Shown: positions 1 through 8,198, numbered from the stretch's first letter. The stretch is DNA of 29,227 nucleotides from DTNV01 sp964388435 (GCA_964388435.1 CAYMAH010000017.1:1-29227); one strand, 5' to 3'. Notes: generated by a model not told the origin, from the sequence alone. A program made the numbers and translations.

Positions 1-475
1 GGGATTTTTCTTTTAAATCGATTCCAGCCTTTAAAAAGGTGTGCCTTAAAAATTCTTTTGAATTCCAGCCATACTCGACAGCCACTTGAGGTAGAAGAAG
101 CCCGCTTCTCCCGTCTTTTTCCACAATCAAACCGTGAACTCCCACTTTTATTTCATCGGGATTTTTGACTTCCACTCTTTTTGATAAAATGCTCACTTCG
201 AAAACCATTTTGTCCAATTCTTTTTCTTTCAATGGTTCGAACCTGAAGTCGTGGAAAGCCGCTTCCCTCGCGGCATCGAAAACCCCCTGCTTCAAATCCG
301 TTTTTGAAACGAATCCAATGCAGCCCTTCAACTCAAGAGAGGGATAGGATTCTATTGTAACGAAAACCCCTTCCACTTCAACGCTTTTTTTGATTGTTGG
401 AGTTTCATTTTTAAAAAAAGCTGTAACGCTTTCCCTAGCAAGCTTTACTAACTCACCGCCCTCTTTCAAGTTCAT
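1..475 (-). CDS. AMMECR1-domain protein (partial, runs off window)
   Basis: Reading the minus strand from ATG at 475 gives an open frame of about 158 codons that leaves the window. The protein contains LKGCIGFV near residue 50, the hallmark LxGCIG motif of the AMMECR1 family, followed by DAAREAAFHDFRF and a later EYGWNSKEFL segment, all in family order. The function is unresolved; these are conserved soluble proteins in archaea and eukaryotes, sometimes fused to MEMO or radical-SAM partners. An AT-rich stretch near 497-510 could give a TATA box about 25 nt before the start, so the mRNA is probably leaderless. The gene is divergent from tRNA-Glu and the C-terminus is missing only because of the window edge. 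Confidence 0.85.
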   Translation of the reverse strand, partial: MNLKEGGELVKLARESVTAFFKNETPTIKKSVEVEGVFVTIESYPSLELKGCIGFVSKTDLKQGVFDAAREAAFHDFRFEPLKEKELDKMVFEVSILSKRVEVKNPDEIKVGVHGLIVEKDGRSGLLLPQVAVEYGWNSKEFLRHTFLKAGIDLKEKS

Positions 476-527
476 GCTGAATTGTTAATCAATAAGAATA
501 AAAAAGTTTATCGCTTAAAAACTGTTG

Positions 528-602
528 GCTCCGGTCGTCTAGTCCGGCCAAGGATATGGGCTTCTCAAGCCTAAGACTCGGGTTCAAATCCCGATCGGAG
601 CA
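528..602 (+). tRNA. tRNA-Glu (CTC)
   Basis: A full cloverleaf can be folded. The acceptor stem GCTCCGG pairs with TCGGAGC, and the T-loop region GGGTTCAAATCCC is present. The anticodon loop TTCTCAA gives anticodon CTC at 564-566, with a G-U pair in the anticodon stem. No intron is seen and CCA is not encoded. The discriminator base is A602. A T-run at 603-609 directly follows and may act as terminator. The AT-rich block at 497-510 is a plausible TATA element about 25 nt upstream. Confidence 0.96.
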
Positions 603-627
603 TTTTTTTAATTGAGGTGGTGGGAGA

Positions 628-1200
628 ATGGAATTGTCGATTGATAAAAGCAGGACAGCTTTTGTGGCCATAGACCTTCAGAAGGGAATTGTTTCGATGT
701 CAAGAAGCCTGGCGCCGCATTCTGCCGAAGAAGTGGTTTCGAATGCTTCGAAGATTGCAGAGGCTTTCAGGAGGAATGAAATGCCTGTTTTTCTTGTTCA
801 CGTGCAGCGTTCAAGGGAAGCAACTTTAAACCCCGAGGCTGACGTTAAAATGCAGTTCGGAAACCCTCCCGCGGACTGGAGCGAGATAGTTCCACGGCTT
901 GGACCAAAACCTTCTGACGTTGTAATCACGAAACAACAATGGGGGGCTTTCTACGGAACCGACCTCGACCTTCAGCTGAGAAGAAGAAAAATGGATGTAA
1001 TTATCTTGTGCGGCGTTTCAACAAACATTGGAGTGGAAAGCACCGCGAGGTTCGCCTACGAGTATGGTTATCAACAAATCTTTGCAGAGGACGCGATGTC
1101 CGCTTCAAGCGCCGAAGAGCATGGTCTTGCGATAAACACGGTCTTTAAAAGAATGGGAAGAGTTAGAAGCACGAGCGAGATTTTGAAAGCGCTCGAATAA
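628..1200 (+). CDS. Isochorismatase-like cysteine hydrolase
   Basis: This 190-residue protein has the size and fold signature of the isochorismatase-like hydrolase superfamily (nicotinamidase, N-carbamoylsarcosine amidase, isochorismatase). The expected catalytic triad is visible: Asp16 in AFVAIDLQ, Lys102 in VVITKQQWGAF and Cys128 in ILCGVSTNIGVEST, the last with the cis-peptide region before the Cys. The substrate cannot be assigned; the family hydrolyses C-N or vinyl-ether bonds. Nicotinamidase metal ligands of the DxHxxxxxxH type are not evident, so PncA is not favoured. A strong GGTGG Shine-Dalgarno precedes ATG 628. The gene starts 26 nt after tRNA-Glu and is convergent with the MFS gene. 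Confidence 0.88.
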   Translation: MELSIDKSRTAFVAIDLQKGIVSMSRSLAPHSAEEVVSNASKIAEAFRRNEMPVFLVHVQRSREATLNPEADVKMQFGNPPADWSEIVPRLGPKPSDVVITKQQWGAFYGTDLDLQLRRRKMDVIILCGVSTNIGVESTARFAYEYGYQQIFAEDAMSASSAEEHGLAINTVFKRMGRVRSTSEILKALE

Positions 1201-1209
1201 GCGTTTATT

Positions 1210-2409
1210 CTAGTCACCCATTTTAATTTTGCTGAAGAACTTTTGGTAAAGAAGTGCTGTTGCCATAATCAAAACCCCGCCACCTGCAAAGGACAGCGCG
1301 TACAGACTTCCTTCCAGCAAATAAGACCCAATATACGTCGTCGCGGCGTACGGAATGTTTCTCGAAAAACCTTGGATTGCGCTGCCCGTGCTTCTCTCCT
1401 CACTGTTTATCAAATACATTGAAAAAGACTGATATATTGGAACGGAGAGGGACATAAACCCATTGAAAGCACAGAATAGAAGCGCGCTCAGGTAGAATGG
1501 CGAGAAGGGCAGCAAGAACATCATCAACCCAGCGGCAAGGTCTAAGTAGATCAATGACTTGAACATTGAAAATTTCTTTTCTATTAACGGGCTGAAGTAG
1601 TAGAGAATGGCTGAAACCAGCGCGCTTGCTCCGAAGATGATTCCAAGCATTGCGGGAGTAGCGTTGAACTGCAACACGAACCAGAGTGAAATGTAGGGCA
1701 GGATCAAACCCTGCGCAAAACCCCTGAACATGGAGAGAATTGAAAGTTTCTTGATTTGCACCGCCGATTTTTTGGGGAAAAACCCCTTCATTTTACTTCT
1801 CTTCCTTTCCTTTAGACCGAACAACATCGTGGTTACGATAAGCGTTAGGATGAAAAGAAAGACGAAAACAAGCTGGTAGGATTGGACGAAGCTAGAATTC
1901 AAAAAATTGCCAAGGAACTGAGGTGCGAAAACAATAAAAGACCCCACAATTCCAGCGATCGAACCGTAAAGCATGAAATTACTGAACATTTTCGTCCTCT
2001 CGCCGTCATTTGTCTCATCGGCTATCATCGCATTGACAAGAGCCTGGAAAGGCCCAAACCCACTACCCCCTCTTCCAATCGCCCCACCGGCAACACCGCC
2101 TATTATCACCGCAAAGCCTAGAAGAATAGGGTTGGTTGTTAAACTCAAAATAAACAAGGAGAGAGGCATCATAAAACTGGAAATGATCAACCCCGTCTTT
2201 CTCGATTGCCGGTCACCGTAAATCGAAAAAAACACCGATATCGAAGCTGAAAAAACGATTGAGATCGCGAATACCAGTCCGATGAAAAGAATGTTCTTTG
2301 TGAGCATGTAAAGGTATACCGGGAGAATTATGTTAAGGTAGGCGAAGGCAAAACTTCTAACCATTCTGACGGTAAGCAAGGAACCTAAGTTGTAATTCAA
2401 ACCATTCAT
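1210..2409 (-). CDS. MFS transporter
   Basis: A 399-residue, strongly hydrophobic protein with about 11-12 membrane helices. Between helices 2 and 3 lies YGDRQSRKTGL, matching MFS motif A (GxxxDRxGRK). The GGAIGRGGSGFGPF loop and the helix arrangement in two halves also fit the Major Facilitator Superfamily. The substrate is unknown; a drug or metabolite exporter role is possible but cannot be shown. The start ATG at 2409 is preceded by GTGATT (possible Shine-Dalgarno) and by TATA-like CTTATAAAA near 2455-2464. A 17-bp inverted repeat at 2430-2446 lies over the predicted transcription start and suggests repression. It is convergent with the isochorismatase gene, nine nt apart. Confidence 0.88.
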   Translation of the reverse strand: MNGLNYNLGSLLTVRMVRSFAFAYLNIILPVYLYMLTKNILFIGLVFAISIVFSASISVFFSIYGDRQSRKTGLIISSFMMPLSLFILSLTTNPILLGFAVIIGGVAGGAIGRGGSGFGPFQALVNAMIADETNDGERTKMFSNFMLYGSIAGIVGSFIVFAPQFLGNFLNSSFVQSYQLVFVFLFILTLIVTTMLFGLKERKRSKMKGFFPKKSAVQIKKLSILSMFRGFAQGLILPYISLWFVLQFNATPAMLGIIFGASALVSAILYYFSPLIEKKFSMFKSLIYLDLAAGLMMFLLPFSPFYLSALLFCAFNGFMSLSVPIYQSFSMYLINSEERSTGSAIQGFSRNIPYAATTYIGSYLLEGSLYALSFAGGGVLIMATALLYQKFFSKIKMGD

Positions 2410-2429
2410 TTCTTAAAATCACTTGAAGA

Positions 2430-2446
2430 AAAACACGGCGTGTTTT
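2430..2446. promoter_or_regulatory. Inverted repeat over the MFS promoter (candidate operator)
   Basis: The sequence AAAACACGGCGTGTTTT has two 8-bp arms around one central base. It lies between the TATA-like CTTATAAAA (2455-2464, minus strand) and the MFS start at 2409, where transcription from that TATA would begin (about 2434). Position and symmetry suit a dimeric repressor site. No regulator gene is adjacent, so the binder is unknown. Confidence 0.5.
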
Positions 2447-2477
2447 AAAGCTCGTTTTATAAGCGGATTATATGGGT

Positions 2478-2532
2478 TGAAGAGTTTAAAAAATCTTTCT
2501 CACAAAACTCGTTATTTCTTTTAAACTCTTCA
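2478..2532. repeat. 14-bp inverted repeat upstream of the P-type ATPase gene
   Basis: TGAAGAGTTTAAAA at 2478-2491 is repeated as its reverse complement at 2519-2532, 27 nt apart, followed by a run of seven C. A TATA-like AGTTATTAAG at about 2546-2555 lies just downstream, 25 nt before the ATPase ATG. The arms therefore sit immediately upstream of the core promoter, where archaeal activators bind, or could act on the divergent MFS promoter. Both arms contain TTTAAA, so they might also be cryptic TATA boxes. Confidence 0.45.
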
Positions 2533-2579
2533 CCCCCCCGCAAAAAAGTTATTAAGCAGAATCGCTTATCAAAGTAGAC

Positions 2580-4931
2580 ATGAACCTCTCTGACGGCGAC
2601 AATTCACAAGTTAAACCGAAAGCGCAGAGCTTTGACGGTTTGACCGAAGATGAGGCTGGAAGGAGATTATCCGAGTACGGTTTTAACGAGATCAAAGCCA
2701 AGAAGCCTAATTATTTGCTTTTGTTTTTTAAGAAGTTTACTGGCCCGGTTGAACTTTTGCTTTGGGCTGTGATGTTTCTTTCTTTTTTTCTTGGCAATTT
2801 GAGGGATTTTTATATTATTTTGGCGTTGCTGGTTTTTAATTCGATTGTGAGTTTTTTTGAGGAGTTTAGGGCGGACAGGTCAATGGAAGCTTTGAAGCAG
2901 AGATTGGCTCCCACAGCTAGGGTTTTGAGGAGTGGTGTTTGGAAGGAAGTTCAAGCTAAGAGTATTGTTCCCGGTGATGTGATTAGGGTTAGGACGGGCG
3001 ATATTGTTCCTGCGGATGTGAAGATTTTCACTAGTGGGGAGGTGGAAGCTGATGATTCAGTTATTACTGGTGAGTCGATGCCTAAAAGTAAGGGCGTGGG
3101 AGAGGTTTTGTTTGATGGTTCTGTTGTTAGAAGGGGTGAGGCAAGTTGTTTTGTGGTTGGAACTGGTTTTAACACGCTTTATGGAAAGACGGCAAAGCTT
3201 GTTGAAAGTGCTAGTCCTAGGTCTCACTTGCAAGATGCCATTATGAATATTATTAAGTGGTTGGTTTTGGTTGATTCTTTTATTATAGTGTTGATGTTTA
3301 TTTATGGCTTGTTTTTGGTTGGCATTCCGCTTCTTGAGCTTGTAGAGTTTTTGCTGGTTTTGCTTATTGCTTCCATTCCAGTGGCGTTGTCGACTGCTTT
3401 TACGGTTACAATGGCGTTGGGTAGTGAGAGGCTTGCCAGGAAGTCGATTCTTGTAACCAAACTTGAGTCTATCGAGGAAGTGTCAACGATGAATGTTTTG
3501 TGTGCGGATAAGACTGGAACGCTTACTGAGAATAAAATTTCGGTGAGGAAGGTGGAAGGATTGGGTTTTAGCGAGGAGGAGGTGTTGAAATTTGCGGCTG
3601 AAGCTTCCAGAAGGGATGATAATGATCCGATTGACAATGCTGTTTTGGAAAAAGCTTTGGGCGTGAGTTTAGGCAGGCAGTTGAGTTTTTCTCCTTTTGA
3701 TCCTTCTAGTAAAAGAACTGAAAGTGTTTTGGAGGGTTATAAGGTTTCTAAGGGGGCTGCTCATGTTATTTTTGGCTTGTGTAAACTGACTGAAAGGGAC
3801 AAGAAGAAGTTTAATGACGTGGTTATTGATTTTGCCAGTAAGGGTTTTAGGACCATAGCAGTGGCGGTTGATAATGGTTCTGGCTGGAGGGTTGCGGGTT
3901 TGATTGCTTTGTATGACCCGCCAAGAAGTGATTCGAAAGAGTTGGTTAAGGATTTAAGGAGTTTGGGTGTTGAGGTTAAGATGATTACAGGGGATAATAT
4001 TGCGGTTGCAAGCGAGATTGCCGGGGAGCTTGGCATTGGAGGCAATATCGTTGATGTTACCAGTGAGAAGGAGGGGGGTTTGGATGGTCTTATTGTTAAT
4101 GCCAATGGTTTTGCTGATGTTTACCCTGAAAATAAGTATACTATTGTGAAGTCTTTGCAGAAGAAGGGTTTGGTTGTCGGGATGACTGGCGATGGGGTGA
4201 ATGACGCTCCTGCTTTGAAGCAGGCGGAGGTTGGTATTGCGGTGGAGAACGCCACTGACGTGGCTAAAAGCGCTGCTGACATGATTTTGACCAAGAACGG
4301 GATTGAAGTGATTATTGACGCGGTTAAGGAGAGCAGGAGGATTTTTGAGAGGATGAAAATATACACCATGATTAAAGTGATTAAGGTTTTTGAGATTGTT
4401 GGTTTCGTTGCTTTGCTTTTTTTCTTTTTTAATGTTTTTGCGATAACTCCTTTTCTTTTGATTTTACTTATGTTCACAAATGATATCATGAGTGTTTCGA
4501 TTTCCACCGATAGTGTTGATTATTCTGAAGAGCCCTCCAAGTGGGGTGTTAAATCAATCATGATGACTTCAGCTGTTTTCGGAGTTTTTTTGATTGTTGA
4601 AGCGTTCGTGTTGTGGTTTTTGAATTCTGCTTTGCTTGGTTTGAGCGTGGCTGGTTTTCAGACGATTGTTTTTCTGCTGTTTGACGTGGATGACAAGCTG
4701 GTTTTGTTTAACGTTAGAACTCGCAAGGATTTTTGGAAGACAAAGCCTAGTTTTTATATTGTTCTTTCAAGCGCCGTAGGAATTATAGCGGGGGTTTTGC
4801 TTGCTTTTTACGGTTTTCTTATTCCAAGCATTCCTGTTTCTGCGATTGCTTCTGTTTTAGCAGTCTCGCTTGTTTTTTTCATTGTAATGGATTACGTGAA
4901 AAAACCGCTGTTCAAACACTTCGGCGTTTAG
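2580..4931 (+). CDS. P-type ATPase, P3A (H+-ATPase-like) cation pump
   Basis: The 783-residue protein has all P-type ATPase landmarks in order: an N-terminal cation-ATPase domain (LTEDEAGRRLSEYGFNEI), an actuator domain with TGES at 163-166, the phosphorylation motif DKTGTLTEN with Asp310, and the hinge TGDGVNDAPAL from residue 536. About ten membrane helices are expected, two before the actuator, two after it and six at the end. Length and N-terminal sequence resemble plasma-membrane H+-ATPases of the P3A class, which also occur in archaea. The transported ion is inferred as protons but not proven. ATG 2580 is probably leaderless, with a TATA-like element near 2551. Codons are unusually rich in TTG and GTT compared with the ABC exporter genes at the end of the window. 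Confidence 0.92.
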   Translation: MNLSDGDNSQVKPKAQSFDGLTEDEAGRRLSEYGFNEIKAKKPNYLLLFFKKFTGPVELLLWAVMFLSFFLGNLRDFYIILALLVFNSIVSFFEEFRADRSMEALKQRLAPTARVLRSGVWKEVQAKSIVPGDVIRVRTGDIVPADVKIFTSGEVEADDSVITGESMPKSKGVGEVLFDGSVVRRGEASCFVVGTGFNTLYGKTAKLVESASPRSHLQDAIMNIIKWLVLVDSFIIVLMFIYGLFLVGIPLLELVEFLLVLLIASIPVALSTAFTVTMALGSERLARKSILVTKLESIEEVSTMNVLCADKTGTLTENKISVRKVEGLGFSEEEVLKFAAEASRRDDNDPIDNAVLEKALGVSLGRQLSFSPFDPSSKRTESVLEGYKVSKGAAHVIFGLCKLTERDKKKFNDVVIDFASKGFRTIAVAVDNGSGWRVAGLIALYDPPRSDSKELVKDLRSLGVEVKMITGDNIAVASEIAGELGIGGNIVDVTSEKEGGLDGLIVNANGFADVYPENKYTIVKSLQKKGLVVGMTGDGVNDAPALKQAEVGIAVENATDVAKSAADMILTKNGIEVIIDAVKESRRIFERMKIYTMIKVIKVFEIVGFVALLFFFFNVFAITPFLLILLMFTNDIMSVSISTDSVDYSEEPSKWGVKSIMMTSAVFGVFLIVEAFVLWFLNSALLGLSVAGFQTIVFLLFDVDDKLVLFNVRTRKDFWKTKPSFYIVLSSAVGIIAGVLLAFYGFLIPSIPVSAIASVLAVSLVFFIVMDYVKKPLFKHFGV

Positions 4932-4993
4932 AAGTTTAAAGTTTTTTTTTAAAAAAGAAAAGACTTTTAAAGCTTGATGAGAAGGTTTATCTT

Positions 4994-5752
4994 ATGAGGT
5001 TGGTTTTAAAAACAGGGTGGTTTTGGGTTGGATTTGTTTTGCTTGTTTTAGGCGTGACTCCTTATCTTGTCCGTTTTATTCCAGATGCTTTGTACCTTGC
5101 TTTTTTCGGCTTGTTTAACCTGCTGTTTGCTGTTTTGATTTTGGGTTTGATTGACTTTGGAGGGTTTTTTGGCAAGTTGAAAAGCATGAGGTTTTTTTAT
5201 TATTCTTTTATCCTGCTTGCAATCAGCTCATTTTTTATGTTTTTGAAAGGATTGGGTTTTAACGTGTTTGAATTGGATGACGTGGTCATGCTTTTGGCTT
5301 ATTTTGTTTTTATCTTCAGTCTTTACTTTTTGTTTGAGGATGTTTATATTAAGAAGACAATTTCAAAGATTATTGCAAGCGTTGTTTTTGTTTTGGTAGT
5401 TGTTTTCTTGTTTGCGGGTTATATTGAACAGGTTTTGTCTTCCAAAATCGAGTTGATTGCAAAGCTTTTCGCTGTCATCCCTCCCATTATTGATGTTATT
5501 CTTTTGGCTGGTCTTATTGTGGTACTGATTTTGGTTCACACTCGCTTGTTTTTTAAGGCTTATGGTTTTATTTTAGTCGCTGTTTTTTTCATGTTTTTGA
5601 GCGATTTTATGGCTATTTCAGTGAACGCTTCTGGCGTGGTTGCTTCTTTTAGTTTAACCGACGCTCTGACTTTATTTGCCTATTTTTTTGCTTTTCTTTT
5701 TGTGTTGAGGCAGGAAGTTTTGCTTGATGCTTTCAAGCCTGTTAAAGTTTAA
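4994..5752 (+). CDS. Multi-pass membrane protein of unknown function
   Basis: I do not recognise this 252-residue protein. It is composed almost entirely of about seven hydrophobic helices with short loops, and the first helix begins near the N-terminus without a cleavable signal. A few charged residues (such as FELDD after helix 3) lie between helices. No catalytic motif or soluble domain is visible. It starts 62 nt after the P-type ATPase, in the same direction and with the same TTG/GTT-rich codon use, so the two may be co-inherited. However, a TATA-like TTTTAAAG near 4963-4970, 25 nt before ATG 4994, suggests its own leaderless transcript. A seven-helix sensor domain is one possibility, without direct support. 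Confidence 0.7.
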   Translation: MRLVLKTGWFWVGFVLLVLGVTPYLVRFIPDALYLAFFGLFNLLFAVLILGLIDFGGFFGKLKSMRFFYYSFILLAISSFFMFLKGLGFNVFELDDVVMLLAYFVFIFSLYFLFEDVYIKKTISKIIASVVFVLVVVFLFAGYIEQVLSSKIELIAKLFAVIPPIIDVILLAGLIVVLILVHTRLFFKAYGFILVAVFFMFLSDFMAISVNASGVVASFSLTDALTLFAYFFAFLFVLRQEVLLDAFKPVKV

Positions 5753-5791
5753 GAAAATAAAAGTTTTTGAACGGGTTTTTAATCTTAGCAT

Positions 5792-6472
5792 TTAACCCCA
5801 GGCTTCCATGTCGATGTTTTGCTCTTCCACTCCCATTTGTATTAGCATTTCTTTCATTGCCAAGCCCATTTTTGTGGGACCGCAAATGAAGTATTTTTTG
5901 TTTTTCACTTCTTTTATCGTGTTGTTAAGCATTTCAGGGCATATTCTTCCTTTCAGACCTTTCCAATCAGTGTTTTCATCTGTTATTGTAATGCAGGTTT
6001 TTAGGTTTTGAGTTTGGTTGTAATCGTCAAGCTCGTTTTTGAATAGAATTAGGCTTGGGTTTCTAACGCTGTAGAATAGCATGGCTTTGTTGTTCAGGTT
6101 TTTGGCTTTTATCTCTCTTATCATGGAAAGGAATGGAGCGATTCCAACTCCTCCCGCTATGAAAACTAAATCGTCTTTGTCTGGAATTTTCATTTTGCCG
6201 AACGGGCCGTTCACTTCAAGAATTTCATCGAGGTTCATTTCTGAGAGTTTTTGTGTTCTCTGTCCTACGATGTTTATGGTGAACTGGAGTTTGTCCTGCC
6301 ATGATGGGGGTGAGGCGATTGAGAAGAAAGCCGGTTTTGCTTGTAAGCCCGGGATTGAGATTGAAACGAATTGTCCGGCGTTGAAGGGGAAGGGCTTGCC
6401 ATCTTCTGTTTGCAGCGTTAAGATTAAGATCCCTTCCTGGATTTTTTTGTCGATGATTTTGAATTTTCTCAT
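5792..6472 (-). CDS. FAD/NAD(P)-binding oxidoreductase, ferredoxin reductase type
   Basis: A 226-residue protein with the two-domain ferredoxin-NADP+ reductase architecture: an FAD-binding barrel (residues 1-95, with GPFG at 89-92), then a nucleotide-binding domain with AGGVGIAP (106-113) and CGPTKM near the C-terminus. It transfers electrons between NAD(P)H and a partner protein. The usual flavin-binding RxYS motif reads AFFS, so the conserved Arg and Tyr are missing. No C-terminal Cys cluster of the PyrK type or fused ferredoxin domain is present, so the electron partner is unknown. The frame could extend to TTG 6490, but ATG 6472 is preferred because the divergent TATA palindrome at 6499-6508 would place transcription start near 6478. 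It is convergent with the upstream membrane gene. Confidence 0.85.
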   Translation of the reverse strand: MRKFKIIDKKIQEGILILTLQTEDGKPFPFNAGQFVSISIPGLQAKPAFFSIASPPSWQDKLQFTINIVGQRTQKLSEMNLDEILEVNGPFGKMKIPDKDDLVFIAGGVGIAPFLSMIREIKAKNLNNKAMLFYSVRNPSLILFKNELDDYNQTQNLKTCITITDENTDWKGLKGRICPEMLNNTIKEVKNKKYFICGPTKMGLAMKEMLIQMGVEEQNIDMEAWG

Positions 6473-6498
6473 GCTTTTTTTTGAATGCAATACTATTT

Positions 6499-6508
6499 TA
6501 AATATTTA
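6499..6508. promoter_or_regulatory. Shared palindromic TATA box, oxidoreductase / trpS
   Basis: TAAATATTTA is a perfect 10-bp palindrome in the 55-nt gap between two divergent genes. Its centre is 25 nt from ATG 6528 (trpS) on the plus strand and about 31 nt from ATG 6472 on the minus strand. This geometry fits two essentially leaderless transcripts from one symmetric TATA box. It also argues against longer versions of either gene. Confidence 0.6.
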
Positions 6509-6527
6509 TCTCTTAATTTTTGTTTCA

Positions 6528-7601
6528 ATGGAAATTGAAATCGACCCATGGGGTTCTAATCTTATAGACCAGGATAAGATTGTGAGAGATTTTGGGTTGG
6601 AGTTGCTCAACGCTGGAGAGTTTGAGAGCGCTACTGATCAGATGAAGAGGAGCGTGTTTTTTGGCGGCAGGGGTTTGAAAATTATAGCTAATGCTATCAA
6701 GGAGAAGAAGAAATTTTATGCTTTGACTGGAGTTCAGCCTTCCAGTGAGAACCTACATTTCGGCAACAAACTTGCGGTTGACAACATTAAGTATTTTCAG
6801 GAGCGCGGGGCCGAGACTTTTTTCGTAATCGCCGACTTGGAGTCTCTTGCAACAAGAGGAGTAAGCATAGAAGAAGCTAGGAGGAGGGCTTTGAATTTTC
6901 ACATTCCAGCTTACATTGCTTTGGGATTGAATCCTAAAAAAACCGTTTTTTATTTTCAGTCTGAAAACACCACCGCGCTTAAAATAGCATACGAGTGTTC
7001 TAAGAAGGTAACCGAAAACGAGTTTAAGGCAATTTACGGGGATAATGATCCCGGAAAGACTATGGCTGCTTTGTATCAAATGGGTGATATTTTTTACCCT
7101 CAGTTTGGAGAACCTGCTCCGACGATAATTCCGTGTGGGGTGGACCAAGAACCGCACATTAGATTAGCAAGGGATCTGGCCAGAAAATTTAAAGACAGGA
7201 GTTTTTTCAGTCCAAGCTCGCTTTACCAAAAACTTCTTCCAAGCTTGAGCGGTCAGAGGAAAATGTCAAAGTCAGAGCCTTCTGGGGTGATAAGCCTTCC
7301 TGATGACGATTTAAAGAAAAAAGTCATGAACGCTCTCACAGGTGGGAGGGATAACGTGGAAGAGCAGAGAAAAATGGGAGGCAATCCAGACAGGTGCATG
7401 ATTTTTGAGTTGTACAAAGATCATTTTCTCGGCGATTCTGATTTAAGCAAAGTTTACTCTGACTGCAGAAGCGGAAAGCTTTTGTGCGGGGAAGACAAAA
7501 CCAATGCCTTGAGGGTGATGAACGAGTTTATGGAGGATTTCAAGGAAAAGATGGAGAAGGCCAGGAGTGTTGTGGATAAGTTAAAGTTTGTCAGGAATTG
7601 A
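6528..7601 (+). CDS. trpS: Tryptophanyl-tRNA synthetase
   Basis: The 357-residue product matches archaeal/eukaryotic TrpRS, a class I synthetase charging tRNA-Trp in the cytoplasm. The HIGH-equivalent LHFGN is at 76-80 after TGVQPSSEN, and the KMSKS loop is exact at 245-249. Other family blocks include PCGVDQEPHIRLARDLA and the C-terminal GGNPDRCMIFELYKDHF. The frame is open back to 6081, but those residues run antisense to the oxidoreductase gene. ATG 6528 lies 25 nt after the palindromic TATA box, so it is the likely start of a leaderless message. The kinase gene follows directly and may be cotranscribed. Confidence 0.96.
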   Translation: MEIEIDPWGSNLIDQDKIVRDFGLELLNAGEFESATDQMKRSVFFGGRGLKIIANAIKEKKKFYALTGVQPSSENLHFGNKLAVDNIKYFQERGAETFFVIADLESLATRGVSIEEARRRALNFHIPAYIALGLNPKKTVFYFQSENTTALKIAYECSKKVTENEFKAIYGDNDPGKTMAALYQMGDIFYPQFGEPAPTIIPCGVDQEPHIRLARDLARKFKDRSFFSPSSLYQKLLPSLSGQRKMSKSEPSGVISLPDDDLKKKVMNALTGGRDNVEEQRKMGGNPDRCMIFELYKDHFLGDSDLSKVYSDCRSGKLLCGEDKTNALRVMNEFMEDFKEKMEKARSVVDKLKFVRN

Positions 7602-7608
7602 AAGGAAA

Positions 7609-8112
7609 ATGAAGCTGGTTATAACAGGCACTCCTGGAACTGGAAAGAGCTCTATTTCAAGGAAATTATCGAAAATAACGGGTTGGCCTGTTTTTGAGTT
7701 GAACAAGATTTTAAAGCCTTATGATGATAAGGGCAGTGTTGAATTGAAAAAATTGAGGGTTGAAACTCTTAAAAAAATTAAGGGAAAAAAAGATTTTATT
7801 GTTGAAGGGCATTTGGCCTGCGAGATTGAAATTACAAGCGATGTTGTCGTTGTTTTAAGGTGCGAGCCAAAGGTTTTGGAGAGAAGGTTGAAAAAAAGAG
7901 GTTATCCTGAGATTAAAGTAAGAGAAAATGTTTTGGCTGAAGCTTTGGATTATTGCTTGATTAGGAGTTTGGAAAATTATGGCAAGGTTATTCAAATCAA
8001 CACCACGAGAAGGGTTTCGGCGGGAGTTTTTTTGAAGAAGGTTGAAAATTTAAATAGTGACAGTGTTAACTGGTTTAAAACTCTTAAAAAGATAGCGCTG
8101 GAAACTTTTTGA
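7609..8112 (+). CDS. AK6/Fap7-like nucleoside monophosphate kinase
   Basis: This 167-residue protein begins with MKLVITGTPGTGKSSISRKL, the P-loop of the archaeal Fap7/AK6 family of adenylate-kinase-like ATPases, and has the short overall length of that group. A VEGHLAC segment near residue 70 corresponds to the Walker-B-like DxxH region seen in AK6/Fap7 (here GH). Family members have NMP kinase activity and act in small-subunit ribosome maturation. The frame can be extended to TTG 7588, overlapping trpS, but ATG 7609 puts the P-loop at the usual distance and follows a GAAAGG sequence. The start is 7 nt after the trpS stop, suggesting an operon. A separate zinc-lid adenylate kinase lies at 21.2-21.7 kb. 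Confidence 0.82.
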   Translation: MKLVITGTPGTGKSSISRKLSKITGWPVFELNKILKPYDDKGSVELKKLRVETLKKIKGKKDFIVEGHLACEIEITSDVVVVLRCEPKVLERRLKKRGYPEIKVRENVLAEALDYCLIRSLENYGKVIQINTTRRVSAGVFLKKVENLNSDSVNWFKTLKKIALETF

Positions 8113-8198
8113 AAGGGTTTTTGATTTTTAATAGAAACATTTAAAAGCTTTGATTTAAATCAAAAAAGCAAAATTTTTTGAAAAGGTGAGAGTTAGAA

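Noticed and set aside
2951..4507. Several antisense frames over the P-type ATPase gene
   Set aside because: Low-complexity Ser/Thr/Leu-rich products with no motifs; they mirror the codon bias of the real gene.
6081..6527. N-terminal extension of the trpS frame
   Set aside because: The extra residues are antisense to the oxidoreductase gene and precede the TATA box that fits ATG 6528; they do not match TrpRS.
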